DNA from: Candidatus Thorarchaeota archaeon
GTDB lineage: Archaea > Asgardarchaeota > Thorarchaeia > Thorarchaeales > Thorarchaeaceae
Direction of reading: 5' to 3'
DNA: 20,364 nt
NCBI GenBank assembly: GCA_016840965.1
Contig: JAEORI010000316.1
Location: 1 to 20,364, forward strand
In this document: positions 6,912-14,746 of the stretch, piece by piece
Numbering within the stretch: the first letter of the stretch is position 1
Layout of the letters: the number at the start of each line of letters is the position of its first letter
The notes under the pieces: generated by a model
The model's input: only the letters and a program-made list of their open reading frames with translations
Database searches by the model: none
Told to the model about the DNA's origin: nothing
Position numbers and translations under genes: made by a program

Positions 6912-7886
6912 TCAACTGCCTCCAAAGTCAAGTTCTCCTGCAAAGTGACACTTCGCATAATGTCCTGGTTTGACCTCTATATATTCTGGTATTTCTTTGC
7001 TGCAAATATCTTGAGCATAAGGGCATCTTGGATGAAAACGGCATCCTGATGGAAGATTCGATAGGTTGGGAGGGACTCCAGGAATGAACTCTAGCCTCTT
7101 CTTGGGACCTACAACACTTGGGAATGCTCCAATTAATTTGTGGGAATATGGATGGAGGCTTTGTTTGAATACTGATTTCGCATCTCCAACTTCCATAAGA
7201 TTCCCTGCATACATGATTCCTACATCATGACAGTTCTCAGCTACAACTGAGAGGTCATGAGTGATGAAGAGGACTGCAAGCTCATACTTATCCTGAAGTT
7301 TTCTAAGCAGATCAAGGATTTTGTTTTGAACAATCACATCAAGAGCTGTTACTGGTTCATCAGCAATGATAAGCTGCGGGTCACATGCAAGAGCTTGTGC
7401 AATGATAGCTCTTTGTAGCATTCCTCCACTGAACTCATGAGGATAGTCCGTCTGTCGTTCTGGTTTTAAACCGACTTCATCAAAGAGTGTGGAAACAATC
7501 ATTAGTGCTTCCTCTTCAGAGATGTCATCTTTCTCACGAATAACTTCCACAATTTGCTTACCAATTCGGAGGACTGGATTGAAGGCATTCATAGCATATT
7601 GAAATACAATGGATGCTTTTTTCCATCTGATTTTTCGCATCTCTTCATCAGTCAATTCTGTGAGCTCCACTCCTCCAAGATTGACGCTACCCCTAGCTAT
7701 TCTACCATTCTCAGCCAAGATTCGTAATATGCTGTAAGCAGTAGTGGTTTTCCCACACCCACTCTCTCCTGCAAGGCCAAGGGTTCGCTTCTTTTCAATA
7801 TTAAAGGTGACACCATCCACAGCCTTGAGTTCTCTTCCACCCAAGTAGTAGTATGTTGCCAAGTCTTTGACTTCAAGGACTGCCAA
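6912..7886 (-). CDS. dppD: Dpp/Opp peptide ABC transporter ATPase (D-type subunit)
   Basis: This 324-residue partner of the F-type ATPase has Walker A GESGCGKT (40-47), Q-loop FQYAMNAFNP from 95, Walker B LIIADE (172-177) and switch His210. Its signature reads FSGGM (152-156) rather than LSGGQ, a mild variant that also occurs in D-type subunits. Cys282, Cys288, Cys295 and Cys313 repeat the C-terminal four-Cys pattern. The start is TTG at 7884-7886, immediately after the permease-C stop codon. GGAGG at 7896-7900 (9 nt away) supports it, and no ATG lies nearby. The two ATPases would form a heterodimer under permeases B and C. Confidence 0.93.
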   Translation of the reverse strand: MAVLEVKDLATYYYLGGRELKAVDGVTFNIEKKRTLGLAGESGCGKTTTAYSILRILAENGRIARGSVNLGGVELTELTDEEMRKIRWKKASIVFQYAMNAFNPVLRIGKQIVEVIREKDDISEEEALMIVSTLFDEVGLKPERQTDYPHEFSGGMLQRAIIAQALACDPQLIIADEPVTALDVIVQNKILDLLRKLQDKYELAVLFITHDLSVVAENCHDVGIMYAGNLMEVGDAKSVFKQSLHPYSHKLIGAFPSVVGPKKRLEFIPGVPPNLSNLPSGCRFHPRCPYAQDICSKEIPEYIEVKPGHYAKCHFAGELDFGGS

Positions 7887-9419
7887 TTATTCTCGCCTCC
7901 CTCGTAATCGCGGATTAACGACTTTATCTGCTGTGTGACTGACAAAGACAAATCCAAGGGTAGTGAGTAGTATCAATAATCCTGGAGGTATAAACCACCA
8001 CCACCTATTCGAAAGTAGAGCGGCATTCTTCCACGCCCAATGAAGCAGAATACCCCAACTTGGCTGACCATGAATATCAACAAATCCAAGAAACGCAATA
8101 CCTGCCTCACTAAGAATTGCATTGACAACACCAAGAATCATGTTGGCTAAAATAAGCGGAAGCGTATTGGGCAGGATGTGTTTTGTAAGTATATATACAT
8201 CACTGCCTCCTAAAGCATGAGCCGCCTCAGTTAGTGGACGTTCTCTCAACGAAAGTGCCTCACTTCTAACCATTCTTGCAGTTCCTGTCCATCCGAGAAT
8301 AGCAATAACAATAATCACATTCTGCAATCCTTGACCGAACATTACAAGAAAAATTAGCATGAGAGGTAGTGTCGGTAGACAGAGGAAAATATCGGTAATT
8401 CGCATGAGAATACTGTCAATAATGCCCCCATAGTATCCTGAAATCAATCCAACTCCTGTGCCTATCACAACTGACACTATACTGGCAACAAATCCAACTA
8501 TCAGAGAAATCTGCGATCCATAGAGTAGTCTACTATAGATGTCTTCGCCTCTCATATTAGTCCCCAAAATATGTTCAGGACTAGGAGGTTGCAGCAGGTC
8601 TTCTAGAGCAAGAGACCCAGCTCCCCAGTGATATGGAGCAATGATAGGTGCTAGCACAGCAATAATCACAATCGAAGCTATAATCACCAACCCAATCATT
8701 CCCATTGGATGGTAGAGAAATTCCTTCCAGAAAGTTTCAATTTTGGGTCTCATGTTCCAAATTGATTCAATAATTTTTGGACCAAGAATGAAAATGGGGA
8801 AGATAATCATTAATGGTAAAATTGCGAGGAATGTAAAACCGCTTCGCAAATAGTAGGTCAATGTCATGTTCAGAATGCTTGGTAGGACTGTAATTCCGAT
8901 ATTTCCTGCAGTGAGTACGCTCTCTGCGATCATCCAACTAAAAACAATTCCCACGAAAAGCCCTCGGTACAATTTAAGGTATAGTTGTTTCCAATTCAAG
9001 AATGGTTTGGGCGACCAGAGGAATAAACCAAATGTGAGAAGGAGCCCCCAACCTACACCAATCGTGAAGAATGTCAGAAGGCAGATATTGATTAGTATGA
9101 ATTTCTGAACATACCTCCCTTCTCTATGGGCATAGAGTTTCGTGCCTTGTATTGCAAGAACGAATGTAAGGATGAAAATGATCCAAGCTTCAATACGAAG
9201 AGTATTAGTCAATACCATAGTCCATCCTTCGGTCATGCCTACAAACCTCAAGGCTATGTAAGGACTTAGGAGTATGATTATTGCGTCTAATGTATAGAGA
9301 ACCGAGAAGCTAAGTAGTAAGAAAGCTCCGATGGAAACTATTTTTACATGCAGTGGTTTCTTTACTTTTTCCATAACAACAGTTACTTCATTTTCTGAGT
9401 GTTCAAAGTTGTTCGCCAT
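7887..9419 (-). CDS. dppC: Dpp/Opp permease C with large N-terminal membrane extension
   Basis: This is the inner-membrane permease of the peptide importer. Residues from about 226 to 510 form a normal C-type subunit: an entry helix after HPMG (237-240), SRLLYGSQISL near 296-306, and the ATPase-coupling loop EAAHALGG at 398-405 followed by ILPN. At 510 residues it is about 200 longer than the usual 290-310. The extra residues 1-225 hold about five or six hydrophobic helices (around 25-50, 76-92, 105-135, 152-170, 194-215) and I recognise no domain in them. ATG 9417-9419 has AAGGAGG 7 nt upstream, so the long form is the translated one. Its start lies 12 bp after the permease-B stop, and its own stop abuts the ATPase D start. 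The extension could tether, gate or sense; nothing in the sequence decides. Confidence 0.93.
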   Translation of the reverse strand: MANNFEHSENEVTVVMEKVKKPLHVKIVSIGAFLLLSFSVLYTLDAIIILLSPYIALRFVGMTEGWTMVLTNTLRIEAWIIFILTFVLAIQGTKLYAHREGRYVQKFILINICLLTFFTIGVGWGLLLTFGLFLWSPKPFLNWKQLYLKLYRGLFVGIVFSWMIAESVLTAGNIGITVLPSILNMTLTYYLRSGFTFLAILPLMIIFPIFILGPKIIESIWNMRPKIETFWKEFLYHPMGMIGLVIIASIVIIAVLAPIIAPYHWGAGSLALEDLLQPPSPEHILGTNMRGEDIYSRLLYGSQISLIVGFVASIVSVVIGTGVGLISGYYGGIIDSILMRITDIFLCLPTLPLMLIFLVMFGQGLQNVIIVIAILGWTGTARMVRSEALSLRERPLTEAAHALGGSDVYILTKHILPNTLPLILANMILGVVNAILSEAGIAFLGFVDIHGQPSWGILLHWAWKNAALLSNRWWWFIPPGLLILLTTLGFVFVSHTADKVVNPRLRGRRE

Positions 9420-9431
9420 CTATCCGCCTCC

Positions 9432-10424
9432 TTAATACCTAATACGTGGGTCTAAGTACAGATACAATATATCCGCCGCAAAATTAGCTATCAGTGTGAT
9501 TGTTGCAAGGAACAGAAATATGCCTTGTAAAACTGGATAATCTACCGTCAAGACCGAGTTGTATGTTAGAAGACCCAATCCACTCCAACTAAAGACATAT
9601 TCAGTCATCATCGCTCCGCTTACTAGGAAAGGTACATTCACAGCAATGACACTGACCATTGGTAGCATTGCGTTGCGCATTGCATGGCCATATAAAATGG
9701 TACGCTCTTTGAGTCCTTTTGCTTTTGCAGCTAAGATATAATCTTGAGTAAAAACATCAAGCACTGTATCACGCATGATAAGATAAAACCCTCCAATGAA
9801 TGAGAGAGTCAATACAGTCCACGGTCCTATCATGTGATGAAGGTAATCAAACATGTAGTCAATGAAATTGACATGATCATAGCCTCTAGTTAGTGTCCCC
9901 GCAAGAGGAATTAGGTCCAATTGAAATCCGAAGAAATATAGGATTAACACACCAATCCAAAACACAGGAAGTGCATAGGCAACAAGGAAAACCACTGTGG
10001 AGCCAGTATCAATCAATGTATCTCGACGAGCTGCTGCAAGGACACCAAACAACATACCAATTATAACCGAAACGACCAGAGATGCACCCATCAATATGAA
10101 TGTGTTAGCAAATCTGAATTCAAACAAAGTTTCCCAAACAGGTTCACCAAAGTGTGAGAAAGAATAGCCCATATCCCCACGAAAGAGGTTAATTAGGTAT
10201 AACCAATATTGCTCAATGAGTGGTTTATCCAAACCGAATCTTTCAACCAATGCTGTTCTTAATTCGGGAGCTAAGCCAGGACCTAGTAGTGCTTGTCGAG
10301 GATCTCCTGGCATGACTCTGAAAATAATAAAATTCAGCGTAATAATTGCAAACCAAAGAATTACTGTTTGAACAACTCTTTGACCGATATATCTCCAAGT
10401 CCCAATTGAAGTTCTCGTCGACAA
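9432..10424 (-). CDS. dppB: Dpp/Opp permease B
   Basis: This 330-residue B-type membrane subunit pairs with permease C. It begins with the typical first helix followed by RVMPGDPRQALLG, then the FGLDKPL...YWLYLINLFRGDMGYS region. The ATPase-coupling loop AAKAKGLKERTILYGHAMRNAMLP-like segment lies near residue 230, and the C-terminus ends in YLDPRIRY. The length is normal. The start is TTG at 10422-10424 with AAGGAG at 10434-10439, 9 nt away; no ATG is close. It is separated from the binding-protein gene by 143 bp containing a hairpin, while the genes after it are nearly abutting. That spacing suggests the four membrane and ATPase genes are read together, at a lower level than the binding protein. 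Confidence 0.93.
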   Translation of the reverse strand: MSTRTSIGTWRYIGQRVVQTVILWFAIITLNFIIFRVMPGDPRQALLGPGLAPELRTALVERFGLDKPLIEQYWLYLINLFRGDMGYSFSHFGEPVWETLFEFRFANTFILMGASLVVSVIIGMLFGVLAAARRDTLIDTGSTVVFLVAYALPVFWIGVLILYFFGFQLDLIPLAGTLTRGYDHVNFIDYMFDYLHHMIGPWTVLTLSFIGGFYLIMRDTVLDVFTQDYILAAKAKGLKERTILYGHAMRNAMLPMVSVIAVNVPFLVSGAMMTEYVFSWSGLGLLTYNSVLTVDYPVLQGIFLFLATITLIANFAADILYLYLDPRIRY

Positions 10425-10532
10425 TACCTATGGCTCCTTCTGCATTCTTCGAATCACCTTGATAATAATAAAACCCCCTTAAAGAATATCGGAATGAGTA
10501 AGAAGGCTCTCCATCTGAAACATAAAAGGTAG

Positions 10533-10556
10533 AAGGGACCCCAAAAAAGGTCCCTT
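10533..10556 (-). terminator. Hairpin between binding-protein and permease-B genes
   Basis: AAGGGACC (10533-10540) and GGTCCCTT (10549-10556) are exact complements, with an 8-nt loop that is mostly T on the minus strand. It lies 11 bp past the binding-protein stop. In many peptide transporters such a hairpin lowers read-through or protects the binding-protein mRNA; the same is inferred here. Confidence 0.6.
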
Positions 10557-10567
10557 TTGATATACTA

Positions 10568-12358
10568 TTACTTCCTTCGAACAATGAAGTATGTTATGAC
10601 AATACCCACGATGAGTGCTCCCGCACCAACACCAACAATCAATAGGATGTCCGGAGGTGGCGGAGTCGTAGTAGGCTCGCCAAACTCTGAGTCATACATA
10701 AAGACCATTGATCTTGGATTGAAAGCTGTGAATGGTCCTCCAGCAGGAGTTGTAAAGTTGACCCACTCAGCTCTAAGAGCATGGGTGTCGTCAGACAGGT
10801 ACAATGGCACGTATGGGATGTTATCTAGAACTGCTTGTGATGCATCTGTAGCTCTTGCATACAGAGTTGCAGGTGTAGCAGCCATATAATCATCCATGAT
10901 TTGGTCAACAGTGGCATTGTCAAGGTGGTGCACGTTGTCGCCCCACTCGAAGATGTTGGTTGAATGACATCTCCACCATGGGTAGTCTGGTATGTTGTCG
11001 TACCCATGAGCCATGCTGTACATCTCATATTCCCCTGTGTAAATGGCATCGTACATTGGACCATCATCAGTCACAACGTTGTTGATCTTGATACCGATAT
11101 CCTCCATCTGGAGCTTGATACCTGTAACTGTAGCAACTGAGATGTCGTCCCACGAGAGGCTCAAACAGTCGAACTCAAGCTCAGGGGTTGGTGCTGAACC
11201 TGGGAAGTTTCTGATACCATCTCCATCATTGTCGACGTAGCCAGCATCATCTAGAATCTGATTGGCTATAGTGTCATTTTCTGGGAAGTCTGTTTCAGAG
11301 TTGTACAAAGCTGGGAAGAACACTTCTGGAATGGCTGCAGTTGTTGGAGTTCCAAAACCAAGCCTACCAATGTTGATTAGTCCTGTCCTGTCGATTGCAT
11401 AGGCCATAGCCCTTCTGACATCAATGTCATCTAGACCTGGAACAGTGAGGTTGAAGCCCCAAACATAGTCCCACTGAGATGCAACACCAGTAACTAGTTG
11501 CAGTTCAGGTGCATTTAGAATTTCATTGACATATGCACCAAAGACCTCGTAACGCTCTGTGTCTGCATCGCCTGCCCTCATTGCAAGAATTCTTGCATCT
11601 TGGCCAATGACAACATCAATCCTGACTCTTTCGATATTTGGTAGTTGACCAACGTATGGATTACTTGGACCCCACCAGTCATCATTCCGTACAAGTTCAG
11701 TGTACTCATCTGGTACACGTTCAACATACTTGAATGGTCCAGAGCCAACATGAGCTGTAACATTGTCTTCGTCATCCCATCGAGGATCTTCAGCTGATAT
11801 ACCGTCCCAAATATGCTTAGGGAGAATGTACATCTGCCCAAGATTGTCAACAGCGAATGAGAATAGCTGGTTAAACACACAAGTGACTGTGTTTCCGGAA
11901 GCTGTTGCAGAAGTAAGACTCTGCATGATGCTCCACCAGTTACCAATGGTTTCTGGTGCATCTCTGATATACTCAAAGGTGAAAGCAACATCTTCTGCTG
12001 TCAAAGGTTCGCCATCGTGCCAAGTCACACCTTCTCTAATATCAAACGTGATTGTAAGACCGTCAGCCGACACTGAGTAGTCTTCTGCCAACCACGGTAT
12101 TAAGTTAAGGTCGTCATCAGTTGATAGAAGCGTATCATATACCAGCATGTCATACCAGTGAGACCTTTCACTTCGCCATGTGAGCGGATTGAGTTCACCG
12201 ATATCTGACGAGTAAGCCATGACAAAAAGCATCTCTGCGTCAGCTTGAGCAGCCGCTGGGATGCTTATCGCTGGAAAGAATAAGAACATCGCGATGACGA
12301 CGTAACATAGTTTACGTCTTGTATTCAATTCTCTATCCTCCATATAGGGAAAGAGCAT
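10568..12358 (-). CDS. dppA: Peptide ABC transporter substrate-binding protein (family 5), doubly anchored
   Basis: This extracytoplasmic binding protein of about 596 residues captures peptides for the importer. The N-terminus has a basic n-region (NTRRK), a hydrophobic core and AAAQA, a plausible signal-peptidase site. The mature part shows the family 5 pattern: LIPWLAEDY, TWHDGEPLTAEDVAFTFEY, GSGPFKY, and DIDVRRAMAYAIDR. Residues just before the end form a TTTPPPP linker, then a hydrophobic helix of about 22 residues and a final RRK. This C-terminal anchor is usual for archaeal binding proteins and replaces the bacterial lipid anchor. Start choice: ATG 12356-12358 is given; GTG 12362-12364 and ATG 12341-12343 are alternatives, and all keep the signal peptide. 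Its codon use seems somewhat richer in GC than its neighbours, which would fit high expression. It is the first gene of the operon. Confidence 0.92.
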   Translation of the reverse strand: MLFPYMEDRELNTRRKLCYVVIAMFLFFPAISIPAAAQADAEMLFVMAYSSDIGELNPLTWRSERSHWYDMLVYDTLLSTDDDLNLIPWLAEDYSVSADGLTITFDIREGVTWHDGEPLTAEDVAFTFEYIRDAPETIGNWWSIMQSLTSATASGNTVTCVFNQLFSFAVDNLGQMYILPKHIWDGISAEDPRWDDEDNVTAHVGSGPFKYVERVPDEYTELVRNDDWWGPSNPYVGQLPNIERVRIDVVIGQDARILAMRAGDADTERYEVFGAYVNEILNAPELQLVTGVASQWDYVWGFNLTVPGLDDIDVRRAMAYAIDRTGLINIGRLGFGTPTTAAIPEVFFPALYNSETDFPENDTIANQILDDAGYVDNDGDGIRNFPGSAPTPELEFDCLSLSWDDISVATVTGIKLQMEDIGIKINNVVTDDGPMYDAIYTGEYEMYSMAHGYDNIPDYPWWRCHSTNIFEWGDNVHHLDNATVDQIMDDYMAATPATLYARATDASQAVLDNIPYVPLYLSDDTHALRAEWVNFTTPAGGPFTAFNPRSMVFMYDSEFGEPTTTPPPPDILLIVGVGAGALIVGIVITYFIVRRK

Positions 12359-12438
12359 TTCCACTTTCCGAATTTACATAGGTCAAAACAAGTCCTTTAA
12401 GCATTTCGAACAACGCGGATGACTCTTCTACACTCAAA

Positions 12439-12466
12439 GAATATTTCGGTTTCAAATCTAATATTC
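12439..12466. promoter_or_regulatory. Inverted repeat upstream of the transporter operon
   Basis: GAATATT (12439-12445) and AATATTC (12460-12466) are exact complements with centres 21 bp apart, about two helical turns. The pair lies about 80-110 bp before the binding-protein start in the otherwise gene-free stretch 12359-12496. It is a possible operator. Seven-bp AT-rich arms can also arise by chance. Confidence 0.3.
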
Positions 12467-12496
12467 AATGAACCTTCGAAACTACAAAAGATAGCT

Positions 12497-13270
12497 TTAG
12501 GTAAAAATGTTCTTGCATTCAGGGTAAAGGTCGTATATCCTAGTCAAAGCCATTCCTGATTTCATAGCTTCGTGAAGTGATTTGGTGCCGGGGGTTTCCA
12601 GAAGAAGTAACCTTGTTTTATCACTTGATATGTCACCATATTCTGCAGCTATTGTTCTTACAAATACCCGCTCTCCAATCTCGCCTTCCACTAAGATGTC
12701 TTTTGGGTTACAATTAGTAATTAATGAGGACGCCAATACAAAAGAATGAATCTCTTTTCGATTTGCAAGAATTGTTTCTTCACGTCGTAAACTATATGGT
12801 GTTCTTGGGATGATTAACATAATCGCTGATAACGGATCTGCTTGGAGGCTCCGAAGTTTTGGCCGCAGTTCTTCATCAAGCTCTTGACCATTCCAGCGAT
12901 GCAGGATTAAATCACTTATCAGTTGCTGGACAGCTTCTGTGTTTTCGCAATCAATATACTCCCCATCATACTCCTCGATATCGGTGATACTGAGATTTGC
13001 ATAACGAGGTCTCCATAACAAGAATCTATGGTCACTGTCACTTATGACTGCGGAGAGCTCCTCATCGACGAATGAAATCGAAGTCAACTTTTCTGACCCT
13101 ATAACTTTCTCTGCTTTCCATAATATTCTCCTAAACGGTCGATAAAGAATCTTGACTCGAACTAGGGTTTCTAGATTTTCCTTTTTGAAAACTCCCTGTT
13201 TTCGCGTTTGTCGCTCAAGAAATTTCGTCAGATTTTCTGTGCTATAATCTGACGCTTCAAAGACTTTCAT
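12497..13270 (-). CDS. Unrecognised protein, 257 aa
   Basis: I do not recognise a family. The protein is soluble and charged, with no signal peptide or convincing membrane helix. The N-terminal third is basic and holds VRVKILYRPFRRILWK, a strand-like aromatic and basic stretch. The middle is acidic (IEEYDGEYIDCENTE), followed by LRSLQADPLSAIMLIIPRT and a helical region. Two Cys late in the chain (one in ITNCNPKDIL, one near the C-terminus) do not form a metal motif. The GTG at 13277-13279 could open the frame, but ATG 13268-13270 is preferred because GGTG lies 6 nt before it. It is divergent from the M20 peptidase and shares a TATA-like region with it. It ends about 140 bp before the transporter operon start, in the same direction. 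A role in regulating either neighbour is possible but unsupported. Confidence 0.75.
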   Translation of the reverse strand: MKVFEASDYSTENLTKFLERQTRKQGVFKKENLETLVRVKILYRPFRRILWKAEKVIGSEKLTSISFVDEELSAVISDSDHRFLLWRPRYANLSITDIEEYDGEYIDCENTEAVQQLISDLILHRWNGQELDEELRPKLRSLQADPLSAIMLIIPRTPYSLRREETILANRKEIHSFVLASSLITNCNPKDILVEGEIGERVFVRTIAAEYGDISSDKTRLLLLETPGTKSLHEAMKSGMALTRIYDLYPECKNIFT

Positions 13271-13335
13271 TATATTCACCTAGACCTTGCAATACTGCCC
13301 TCAGATAAGCAGTTCGTTGAAGGCTAGAACGGGAG

Positions 13336-13343
13336 GATATATC
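13336..13343. promoter_or_regulatory. Self-complementary TATA-like box between divergent genes
   Basis: GATATATC reads the same on both strands. It lies 35 bp before the M20 peptidase ATG on the plus side and about 65 bp before the unknown gene's ATG on the minus side. It could serve as the TATA element for either or both. The same octamer precedes GAPDH. Confidence 0.4.
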
Positions 13344-13344
13344 T

Positions 13345-13369
13345 CTTTGATTTGATACCCTAATCAAAG
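13345..13369. promoter_or_regulatory. Inverted repeat over the likely M20 peptidase start site (operator or 5' hairpin)
   Basis: CTTTGATT (13345-13352) and AATCAAAG (13362-13369) are exact complements with a 9-nt spacer. They sit directly after the TATA-like box and just before the ATG at 13378, where the transcription start is expected. A repressor bound here would block initiation. In RNA it would form a hairpin over the leader. Confidence 0.45.
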
Positions 13370-13377
13370 TGGTTTCA

Positions 13378-14718
13378 ATGTATGATGCAGTGACTGACTT
13401 CATTGACAAAAATCTTGATGATTCAATTAGTGCTCTTATCAAACTATGTAGAATTCCATCTGTAGCGGCAAAAAATGAGGGTTTGGAAGAAACTGCTACG
13501 CTTGTAGAGAGAATGCTGCAGGATATTGATCTAGAAACAGAAATCCATCCAACCTCAGGAGCTCCTGTTGTGACTGGTTGGTGTGATGTAGGTGCAAAAA
13601 GAACCCTACTCTTCTATGATCACTATGATGTTCAACCTGCTGAACCTTTTGATCTCTGGGACTCGCCACCTTTCGACCCTGAGATTCGAAATGGACGGCT
13701 CTATGGACGTGGTATTGCCGATAACAAAGGTGACACAACCTCAAGGATATGGGCTCTCAAAGCGTTCAAAGAAACTGGTACAGAATTCCCAGTTAATATA
13801 AAATTCGTAATTGAAGGTGAGGAGGAGATTGGCAGTGTTAACCTTCCTGAATATGCTGAGAAGAATACAGACTTCATTACAGCAGATGGAGGGATTTGGG
13901 AGTTCGGTGGAGCTGGTATTGACGGAAGACAGGAGGCATGGTTAGGCTTAAAGGGCATACTATATGTGGAACTTGAAGTTGAACGCCTTGCAAGAGATGT
14001 GCACTCCAGTAATGCTTGTATCCTTCCCTCAGCTGCAAGTCGATTGGTATTAGCTCTTAATTCATTAAAGGATGCGTCAAGTCGAATCTTAATTGAAGGA
14101 TTTTACGACAACATCAAACAGCTTACTGAGTCAGAACTTGAAGCAATAATGAAAATCGACCTTCATGAACAACAATTCAAGAAAGTATACAAAATTGAAG
14201 AGTATCTAAATGGCCTAAAAGGGGATGAGTTGAAAAAAGCCTACTATGGAAATCCCACTTGCAACATCTGTGGTCTTACCAGTGGCTATCAGGGAAAGGG
14301 CTCAATGACTGTCCTTCCTGCTAGGGCATCATGTAAGGTTGACTTTAGACTTGTTGAGGGGATGCACCCTGATGATATATACAACAAGTTAAGGAAACAT
14401 TTGGATGAGAAAGGATTTACGGATGTTAAAATTCCCTACCTTGAAGGGTATCCCGCTGCGAAGACCCCTATTGACCATCCTTTTGTTAAAATAGTAGAGA
14501 CTGCAAACAAACGTGTCTTTGGTGATTTAGTAATTCATCCAACAAGCCCCGGTTCTGGACCCCTATACCTCTTCAATAACTACGTACCAATGATATCAGT
14601 TGGATGTGGTGACTATGAGTCAAAGGCTCATTCACCCAATGAGAGTATTGTGATTGACAACTATCGTATGGCCATGCATAGGCTTGTTGCAATCATGGAT
14701 GAGATGAGTAGGTGGTGA
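13378..14718 (+). CDS. M20-family zinc metallopeptidase (carnosinase/dipeptidase-like)
   Basis: This 446-residue di-zinc hydrolase of the M20 (ArgE/DapE/CNDP) family removes residues from short peptides or deacylates amino acids in the cytoplasm. The catalytic residues are visible: His82 and Asp84 in YDHYDVQP, Asp115 in RGIADNKG, the pair Glu149-Glu150 in EGEEEIGS, Asp170 in ITADGG, and the final ligand His418 in HSPNES. The lid or dimerisation domain, about 190-310, has DVHSSNA and ends before LPARASCKVDFRLV. The length and the WDSPPFDP motif favour the CNDP-like dipeptidase branch. The frame can open at GTG 13369, but ATG 13378 is preferred, since GTG falls inside the inverted repeat. A likely TATA box and operator-like repeat precede it. 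With the peptide transporter nearby, a role in degrading imported peptides is reasonable inference. Confidence 0.92.
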   Translation: MYDAVTDFIDKNLDDSISALIKLCRIPSVAAKNEGLEETATLVERMLQDIDLETEIHPTSGAPVVTGWCDVGAKRTLLFYDHYDVQPAEPFDLWDSPPFDPEIRNGRLYGRGIADNKGDTTSRIWALKAFKETGTEFPVNIKFVIEGEEEIGSVNLPEYAEKNTDFITADGGIWEFGGAGIDGRQEAWLGLKGILYVELEVERLARDVHSSNACILPSAASRLVLALNSLKDASSRILIEGFYDNIKQLTESELEAIMKIDLHEQQFKKVYKIEEYLNGLKGDELKKAYYGNPTCNICGLTSGYQGKGSMTVLPARASCKVDFRLVEGMHPDDIYNKLRKHLDEKGFTDVKIPYLEGYPAAKTPIDHPFVKIVETANKRVFGDLVIHPTSPGSGPLYLFNNYVPMISVGCGDYESKAHSPNESIVIDNYRMAMHRLVAIMDEMSRW

Positions 14719-14746
14719 GATTCAGTTTCTCTATCATGTAATGTAT

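Noticed and set aside
5916..7886. Whether the two ATPase genes are a recent duplication
   Set aside because: They differ throughout in sequence and match the separate D and F subtypes of Dpp/Opp systems, which is the normal arrangement.
10243..10584. A 113-codon minus-strand frame spanning the permease-B start and its leader
   Set aside because: It overlaps permease B in another frame, has low-complexity Tyr/Ser content, and crosses the hairpin. It is a shadow.
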